NCBI GenBank assembly: GCA_902477615.1 | Contig: CABSHY010000022.1 | Coordinates: forward strand, 1 to 11,323 | Source of the DNA: an uncultured Sutterella sp. | GTDB lineage: Bacteria > Pseudomonadota > Gammaproteobacteria > Burkholderiales > Burkholderiaceae_F | Direction: 5' to 3' | Length of the DNA stretch: 11,323 nt | In this document: positions 7,948 through 11,323 of the stretch, piece by piece | Position numbering within the stretch: position 1 is the first letter of the stretch | Layout of the letters: each line of letters opens with the position of its first letter | Program-made: the position numbers and the translations under genes | The notes under the pieces: generated by a model | Told to the model about the DNA's origin: nothing | Seen by the model: the letters and a program-made list of their open reading frames with translations, nothing else | Databases searched by the model: none

Positions 7948-9177
7948 TTAAACGACTTCACGGGAAAGGAAAATAATCACGTCAGCATCTTGTTCGATAG
8001 AACCGGATTCACGCAAGTCGCTCATCATCGGGCGCTTATCAGGACGTTGTTCCAAACTACGATTTAACTGAGAAAGACCGATGATCGGACAATTTAATTC
8101 TTTAGCCAACAGCTTCAAACCACGAGAAATATCAGAAATTTCTTGAGCGCGGTTTTCACCTCGGCCCGTACCGCTCATCAATTGTATGTAGTCGATCACA
8201 ATCAAACCTAATTGCTTGACTTCACGCGTCAAGCGTCGGGCACGAGAACGAACGTCAGAGATCGTCAAACCGGAAGAGTCATCGATAAAGACATTATGAG
8301 AGTTGGCAATATCGGTCACTGCCACGCTCATCTTTTGGAATTCATCACCTTCCAAACGGCCACTACGCAAGTGCTCCAACTTAATGCGCTGATAAGAACT
8401 GATCAAACGCATGGCCAATTGTTCTGCCGGCATTTCCATTGAGAAGACGGCAACCGGAAGACCGGCTCGCATCGCCACATGCTCAGCAATATTCATGGCA
8501 AACGTCGTTTTACCCATGGCTGGACGACCGGCCACAATGATTAATTCCCCGGGATGCAACCCCTTGGTTAAGTTATCCAAGTCATTAAAGCCCGTAGGAA
8601 CGCCGGTAACCGCGGTATGGCTCTTACTCTTATAGAGTTTTTGAACTTGTTCGCTCACGTTCATCAAGGCGCCTTTGGCGGGCTTTAAACCTTGACCGGC
8701 CACTTGAGCGTCTTCGCTGATACTGAAAATTCGGCTTTCGGCCTTATCCAAAATGTCTTTGGTCTCTAACCCCTTCGTATCCAAAGCAGAATCAACAATT
8801 TCGGAACCGGCATTAACCAAAGCGCGCAAAACACTGCGGTCACGCACAATTTCTGCGTAGCGACGAGCATTGGAGGAGTTTGGCGTATTCATTGCCAAGG
8901 AGTTCAAAAAGCTTTTCGTGCCCTCTTGTCCGAGACCGACAGAACTCATCGAATCATGAACCGTCAAAACGTCTGCCGGACGGCCATTAGCGATCAATTG
9001 AGAAATGTGTTCATAGATACGACGGTGGTCGCCACGATAGAAGTCTTCTGCCTTCACGACGTCGTTGACCAAGTCAAAGACTCGGTTGTCGATTAAAAGG
9101 CTCCCCAATAAGCCTTGCTCGGCTTCGGTCGAGTGCGGTGGCAATCTCACTAAATCCGATTTTTGTTCTTCAGCCAT
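7798..9177 (-). CDS. dnaB: Replicative DNA helicase DnaB, interrupted by an in-frame TAA at 7948-7950
   Basis: DnaB is the hexameric 5'-3' helicase that drives the replication fork, loaded with primase at oriC or by the restart primosome. The uninterrupted part (9177 to 7948) gives 409 residues: an N-terminal domain (about 15-115), a linker, and the RecA-like domain with Walker A GRPAMGKT (217-224), Walker B LIVIDYIQLM (325-334), SQLNRSLEQRPDKRP (369-383) and LRESGSIEQDAD (388-399). A TAA follows REVV. The same frame then runs 49 more codons to a TGA at 7798-7800 and encodes DLKGTDEERN and KQRNGPTGTVDLVF, the usual DnaB end. With that tail the length is 459, normal for DnaB. A Tyr codon changed to TAA by one base would explain it. 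Without the tail the protein lacks the KQRNG hairpin, so it is unlikely to work as a hexamer. The Shine-Dalgarno before the ATG is weak. The identity is certain; whether the stop is real is not. Confidence 0.93.
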
Positions 9178-9211
9178 CTTGATGCTCTAAGTTTGTTTGT
9201 GGAAAGTAAAA

Positions 9212-9245
9212 ATTTTAGCAGAGACCCGCTCGAGTTCTGCGTCAA
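9212..9245 (-). promoter_or_regulatory. Candidate extended -10 promoter for dnaB
   Basis: On the - strand, TGC-TAAAAT (9220-9212) forms an extended -10 element. TTGACG (9245-9240) lies upstream, but 22 bases away, too far for an ordinary -35 pairing. An extended -10 can work with a weak -35, so initiation near 9205 is plausible, giving a leader of about 28 bases. The site lies between the rplI terminator and the dnaB start, where an independent promoter would be needed. This is inference from motif and position. Confidence 0.4.
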
Positions 9246-9266
9246 GATATGTCACAAAAAATGAAA

Positions 9267-9299
9267 AATCGGTCTAAACCTTAACGATTTAGACCGATT
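9267..9299 (-). terminator. Intrinsic terminator after rplI
   Basis: A perfect 12-bp stem, AATCGGTCTAAA (9267-9278) against its complement (9288-9299), encloses a 9-base loop. On the - strand it is followed by a T-rich stretch (TTTCATTTTTT). It lies 34 bases after the rplI stop and should end the rpsF operon before dnaB. A second, all-AT stem (9310-9318 with 9327-9335) overlaps the rplI stop codon and is probably weak. Confidence 0.87.
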
Positions 9300-9333
9300 G
9301 AACTGTTTGAATTAAAAATTCAGCAGTTTTTAA

Positions 9334-9783
9334 TTAGGCTTCAGCCACAACCTTAACCGTGATGTCGGCGGTGATGTCCGTCAACAAACCGATCGTGAGC
9401 GTGTATTCGCCAACAGCCTTGATGGCGCCCGTCGGGGTGCGAACTTGAGACTTCTTAACTTCGAAGCCTTGAGCTTGGAGAGCTTCAGCAACGTCAGCGT
9501 TGGTCACAGAACCGAAGAGACGGCCGTCGACACCAGCCTTGCTGGTGATTTCGATAGCGATGCCGTTCATCTTGGCAGCAACAGCTTCAGCAGCAGCCAC
9601 ACGTTCAGCTTGAGCCTTTTCCAATTCGGCGCGGCGAGCTTCGAATTCAGCGATAGCAGCTTGCGTAGCACGCTTAGCACGCTTGGTCGGGATCAAGAAG
9701 TTACGAGCGTAACCGTCCTTAACCTTGACGATGTCGCCCAAGTCACCGAGGTGAGTGATCTTTTCAAGAAGAATAACTTGCAT
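9334..9783 (-). CDS. rplI: 50S ribosomal protein bL9
   Basis: bL9 binds 23S rRNA near the base of the L1 stalk and helps maintain reading frame. The 149-residue length is normal. The N-terminal domain carries the family signature GDLGDIVKVKDGYARNFLIP (13-32), followed by a long Ala/Glu/Arg-rich central helix (about 42-75) and a C-terminal domain with KAGVDGRLFGSVTNADVAEAL. The ATG is preceded by GAGGGAG with the GGAG 8 bases upstream. The gene starts 17 bases after the rpsR stop and is the last in the rpsF-priB-rpsR-rplI operon, ending in TAA before a hairpin terminator. Confidence 0.97.
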   Translation of the reverse strand: MQVILLEKITHLGDLGDIVKVKDGYARNFLIPTKRAKRATQAAIAEFEARRAELEKAQAERVAAAEAVAAKMNGIAIEITSKAGVDGRLFGSVTNADVAEALQAQGFEVKKSQVRTPTGAIKAVGEYTLTIGLLTDITADITVKVVAEA

Positions 9784-9800
9784 TTGAATGACTCCCTCGA

Positions 9801-10073
9801 TTATTGGTTATCCGTGTACGGCAACAAGGCCAAGAAGCGAGCGCGCTTGATGGCGGTATCAAGTTGACGTTGATAGTGAGCCTTCGTGCCCGTCAAACGA
9901 GCCGGCATAATCTTACCGTTTTCTTGGATGAAGTCGCGGAGCGTGTCAACATCCTTGTAGTCGATCATTTCGACGTTCTCAGCCGTGAAACGGCAGAACT
10001 TCTTGCGCTTGAAGAGCGCGTTTTGTTGGTTGCCACGGCGGGGCTTACCCTTGCCTTTTGCACCAAAAGCCAT
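9801..10073 (-). CDS. rpsR: 30S ribosomal protein bS18
   Basis: bS18 is a small-subunit platform protein that binds 16S rRNA as a pair with bS6. The 90-residue product has a Gly/Lys/Arg-rich N-terminus, the KRKKFCRFT motif (22-30), and the core IDYKDVDTLRDFIQENGKI followed by the basic RLTGTKAHYQRQLDTAIKRAR, all typical of bS18. The ATG has a strong AAGGAG 7 bases upstream and starts only 2 bases after the priB stop, so translation is probably coupled. The single Cys in FCRF is the remnant seen in zinc-free bS18 types. It stops in TAA, 17 bases before rplI. Confidence 0.97.
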   Translation of the reverse strand: MAFGAKGKGKPRRGNQQNALFKRKKFCRFTAENVEMIDYKDVDTLRDFIQENGKIMPARLTGTKAHYQRQLDTAIKRARFLALLPYTDNQ

Positions 10074-10075
10074 TT

Positions 10076-10369
10076 TTAAACTCCTTGTGAGTATTGCGTA
10101 ATATGTACGATCAATTGTCTGCTTCGAATGCTCTTGGGAGCGATAAAACCACTCATCTCAAAAACCGAACCTAAGGGTTCTTTTTCAAGAGACAGTGCGA
10201 TGTCTCCGCAAGCTTTTGCCGAAAAGTCAAACTCTAATTTTCGTTCACTTCCAGCTTCGTTCACCACACTCATGTGATGAAAAACAACCTCTAAAACCGG
10301 CAATCCCGCGGGCGTATAACGCATCTGGGATTTTTGTGTCAATTCACCGTTTAAATGAATCGTATTCAC
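10076..10369 (-). CDS. priB: Primosomal replication protein PriB (GTG start)
   Basis: PriB is a small single-stranded-DNA-binding OB-fold protein that works with PriA to reload DnaB at stalled forks. The 97-residue product aligns with E. coli PriB through LNGELTQKSQMRYTPAGLPVLEVVFHH (E. coli [27 protein letters not shown]), EAGSERK, and GSVFEMSGFI near the C-terminus. Its place between rpsF and rpsR is the classic proteobacterial position. The start is GTG at 10369-10367: the only other upstream codons before an in-frame TAA are AAC and ATT. No clear Shine-Dalgarno precedes it, so it may be translated less than its ribosomal neighbours, which would suit a low-copy restart factor. The 42-base gap from rpsF shows no separate promoter. 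An SSB-like annotation is possible but PriB fits best. Confidence 0.93.
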   Translation of the reverse strand: MNTIHLNGELTQKSQMRYTPAGLPVLEVVFHHMSVVNEAGSERKLEFDFSAKACGDIALSLEKEPLGSVFEMSGFIAPKSIRSRQLIVHITQYSQGV

Positions 10370-10411
10370 AATGTTTTAAAAGCTTTCAGACAATATGAAT
10401 TGGTTAATCAA

Positions 10412-10801
10412 TTAAGCAGCAGCGGCTTCAGCTTGTTGAGCTTGAGCGGCTTCGCTAGCGGCCTTCTTTTGCTCTTCCTTTTCGACGATTCGCATCATCG
10501 GGGAAGCAGCGGTTTCAGCCTTCTTCATCTTGATCGTCAAGTGACGCAACACGGCATCATTGAAGCGGAAACCGTTTTCGATCTCAGCGAGCGTTTCATG
10601 CGTGCATTCAACGTTCATGAGAACATAGTGAGCCTTAACCAACTTTTCGATCGGATAAGCCAAAGGACGACGGCCCCAGTCTTCCACACGATGCATCGTA
10701 CCGCCTTGTTCGGCGACGAGCGTCTTGTAGCGTTCGATCATGGCGGGCACTTGCTCGCTTTGATCCGGGTGCACAATAAAGCAAATTTCATAGTGACGCA
10801 T
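10412..10801 (-). CDS. rpsF: 30S ribosomal protein bS6
   Basis: bS6 pairs with bS18 on the 30S platform. The 129-residue product starts MRHYEICFIVHPDQSEQVPAMIERY, the standard bS6 N-terminus, and includes WGRRPLAYPIEKLVKAHYVLMNVE and FRFNDAVLRHLTIKM. The last 30 or so residues form an Ala/Glu/Gln-rich tail, as often seen in betaproteobacterial bS6. The start at 10801 is set by AAGGAG at 10816-10811, 9 bases upstream. A longer frame opens at 10906, but that start lies upstream of the promoter and would add 35 residues foreign to the family. It is the first gene of the rpsF-priB-rpsR-rplI operon. Confidence 0.97.
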   Translation of the reverse strand: MRHYEICFIVHPDQSEQVPAMIERYKTLVAEQGGTMHRVEDWGRRPLAYPIEKLVKAHYVLMNVECTHETLAEIENGFRFNDAVLRHLTIKMKKAETAASPMMRIVEKEEQKKAASEAAQAQQAEAAAA

Positions 10802-10810
10802 TGGAATTGT

Positions 10811-10816
10811 CTCCTT
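10811..10816 (-). promoter_or_regulatory. Ribosome binding site that fixes the rpsF start
   Basis: AAGGAG on the - strand, 9 bases before the ATG at 10801. It supports the 129-residue bS6 over the longer frame opening at 10906. Confidence 0.9.
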
Positions 10817-10825
10817 ACGGAAAAA

Positions 10826-10855
10826 GCCACCTAGAGCGTCTATTTCTAGTGCGGC
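10826..10855 (-). promoter_or_regulatory. Hairpin in the rpsF leader, possible autoregulatory or attenuator element
   Basis: On the - strand, GCCGC and CTAGA pair with TCTAG and GTGGC, giving ten pairs (one G-U) around a single bulged A, with a 9-base loop. CTTTTTCC follows directly, then the rpsF ribosome binding site. The hairpin occupies most of the roughly 65-base leader. rpsF leaders in many bacteria carry a structure bound by the bS6:bS18 complex for feedback control. This hairpin is a candidate for that role, though I could not match the conserved CCG bulge with certainty. The T-run also allows a weak attenuator. Confidence 0.5.
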
Positions 10856-10873
10856 AAGGACAGAAAAAACGCT

Positions 10874-10902
10874 ATTGTACTGATTAACCCTATGGATTGC
10901 AA
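10874..10902 (-). promoter_or_regulatory. Sigma-70 promoter of the rpsF-priB-rpsR-rplI operon
   Basis: On the - strand, TTGCAA (10902-10897), a 17-base spacer and TACAAT (10879-10874) form a near-consensus promoter. Transcription would start near 10867, giving a leader of about 65 bases before the rpsF ATG. An AT-rich tract lies just upstream. Confidence 0.8.
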
Positions 10903-10989
10903 GCATTTTTTCAGCATTTTCGCTAACAAATCACACCTCAATTTCAAACCCACAAAATAGGCTCTCCAAAAGTTATTCATTCATAGCAT

Positions 10990-11018
10990 TTGACAAATGT
11001 TCGATATCGAACTATGAT
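10990..11018 (+). promoter_or_regulatory. Near-consensus sigma-70 promoter of the MarR-family gene
   Basis: TTGACA (10990-10995), a 17-base spacer and TATGAT (11013-11018) make a nearly perfect promoter. The expected start is 7-8 bases past the -10 box, at C11025 or A11026. A is favoured, and it is the A of the MarR ATG, so the mRNA would have no leader. The promoter is divergent from the rpsF promoter, with about 88 bases between the two -35 boxes. I see no further motif in that AT-rich stretch. Confidence 0.82.
10999..11012. promoter_or_regulatory. 14-bp palindromic operator candidate inside the MarR promoter
   Basis: GTTCGATATCGAAC is a perfect palindrome that fills 14 of the 17 spacer bases between the -35 and -10 boxes. 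A third copy of the half-site, GTTCG, follows at 11019-11023 just past the -10 box. A protein bound here would block RNA polymerase. MarR-family dimers commonly repress their own genes through such inverted repeats, so the downstream regulator is the likeliest ligand. This is inferred from position and symmetry. Confidence 0.65.
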
Positions 11019-11025
11019 GTTCGTC

Positions 11026-11323
11026 ATGAAAAATCGTTCACTTGTTCACTATTCAGGTCGCTTGGCTGAAATGGCCAATGCCTTCATCGCCCAAGAGCTC
11101 AAAAGCCACGGTGTTGAAGACATTGCGCCGTGCCACGGTGATATCCTGATTCAGCTCTATAAAAATGACGGGGCTTTGGTTACAGAGCTCGCGCGTCGGG
11201 CACGCCGCACCAAGTCCACGATGAGTGTGATGGTGGATAAGTTAGAAAAGTTAGGTTATGTTCGCAAAATGCGCAACCCCGAAGACAACCGAGCCATCGG
11301 TGTTTACCTCACCGACAAAGGTT
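11026..11323 (+). CDS. MarR family transcriptional regulator, N-terminal part (3' end outside window)
   Basis: The window holds 99 codons with no stop before its right edge. The protein shows the MarR winged helix-turn-helix: a helical dimerisation start (residues 5-27), PCHGDILIQLY (35-45), the helix-turn-helix GALVTELARRARRTKSTMSVMVDKLEKLGYVRK (49-81), and the wing NPEDNRAIGVYLTDKG (84-99) with the conserved Asp87 and Arg89. One Cys (36) is present; whether it senses anything is unknown. In-frame ATGs at 11014 and 11017 overlap the -10 box and lie upstream of the predicted transcription start, so 11026 is preferred. No Shine-Dalgarno is visible, in keeping with a leaderless message. The effector and targets cannot be told from the window. 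Confidence 0.88.
   Translation, partial: MKNRSLVHYSGRLAEMANAFIAQELKSHGVEDIAPCHGDILIQLYKNDGALVTELARRARRTKSTMSVMVDKLEKLGYVRKMRNPEDNRAIGVYLTDKG

Noticed and set aside
7948..7950. Stop codon reassignment explaining the dnaB TAA
   Set aside because: TAA ends at least seven other genes in this window at the expected family lengths.
7946..7953. GTTTAAAC palindrome around the dnaB stop as a linker or insertion scar
   Set aside because: Reading frame and DnaB length are unchanged, so nothing was inserted; a single-base change of a Tyr codon suffices.
7798..9177. Intein or intron as the cause of the dnaB interruption
   Set aside because: There is no extra sequence at Walker A, where DnaB inteins usually sit, or at the stop; the conserved blocks are continuous.
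9445..9867. 140-codon open frame on the + strand opposite rplI and rpsR
   Set aside because: It is antisense to two clear ribosomal protein genes, has no recognisable domain, and arises from their biased codons. The same applies to 10355-10834 opposite rpsF.
10802..10906. Longer rpsF reading frame starting at 10906
   Set aside because: The start lies upstream of the promoter -35 box, the extra 35 residues are not part of bS6, and a strong ribosome binding site precedes the ATG at 10801.

Overview
This is a chromosomal housekeeping window from a proteobacterium, most likely a betaproteobacterium. The main pointer is the rpsF-priB-rpsR-rplI order: a PriB primosome gene sits between two ribosomal protein genes, which is typical of beta- and gammaproteobacteria. 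A complete RecBCD set and the protein sequences themselves fit the same group. The modest GC content and the AT-rich recBCD block would suit the Sutterella/Parasutterella side of Burkholderiales, but that placement is an inference I could not test.

Positions 1-7237 (+ strand) hold a recC-recB-recD operon. recC is cut by the left window edge and only its C-terminal half is present. recC and recB overlap by ATGA, and recD starts 3 bases after the recB stop behind a good Shine-Dalgarno sequence. A strong two-way hairpin terminator (7244-7292) separates this operon from a convergent block on the - strand.

Positions 7308-9177 (- strand) hold dnaB, the replicative helicase, followed by a small DUF456-type membrane protein gene. 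The most striking observation is here. The dnaB frame is closed by a TAA at 7948-7950, yet the same frame continues without shift for another 49 codons. Those codons encode the expected DnaB C-terminus, including the KQRNG hairpin. The frame then ends in a TGA that overlaps the start of the DUF456 gene. As sequenced, an essential helicase would lose its trans-acting arginine finger.

Positions 9334-10801 (- strand) hold the rpsF-priB-rpsR-rplI operon, read from a near-consensus promoter at 10874-10902 through a leader with a conspicuous hairpin. It ends at a perfect 12-bp terminator stem (9267-9299), after which dnaB seems to have its own promoter.

The right edge (11026 onward, + strand) begins a divergent MarR-family regulator, cut by the window end. 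Its promoter has a consensus -35 box, a 17-bp spacer and a near-consensus -10 box. A 14-bp perfect palindrome lies inside the spacer, and the predicted transcription start falls on the ATG itself, implying a leaderless, self-controlled mRNA.

The genes mostly serve DNA replication and repair (RecBCD break repair, PriB restart, DnaB helicase) together with ribosome assembly. I see no phage, insertion sequence, CRISPR array, tRNA or rRNA, and nothing that looks like a wholly new system. The points worth a second look are the dnaB stop codon, the MarR promoter layout and the rpsF leader.
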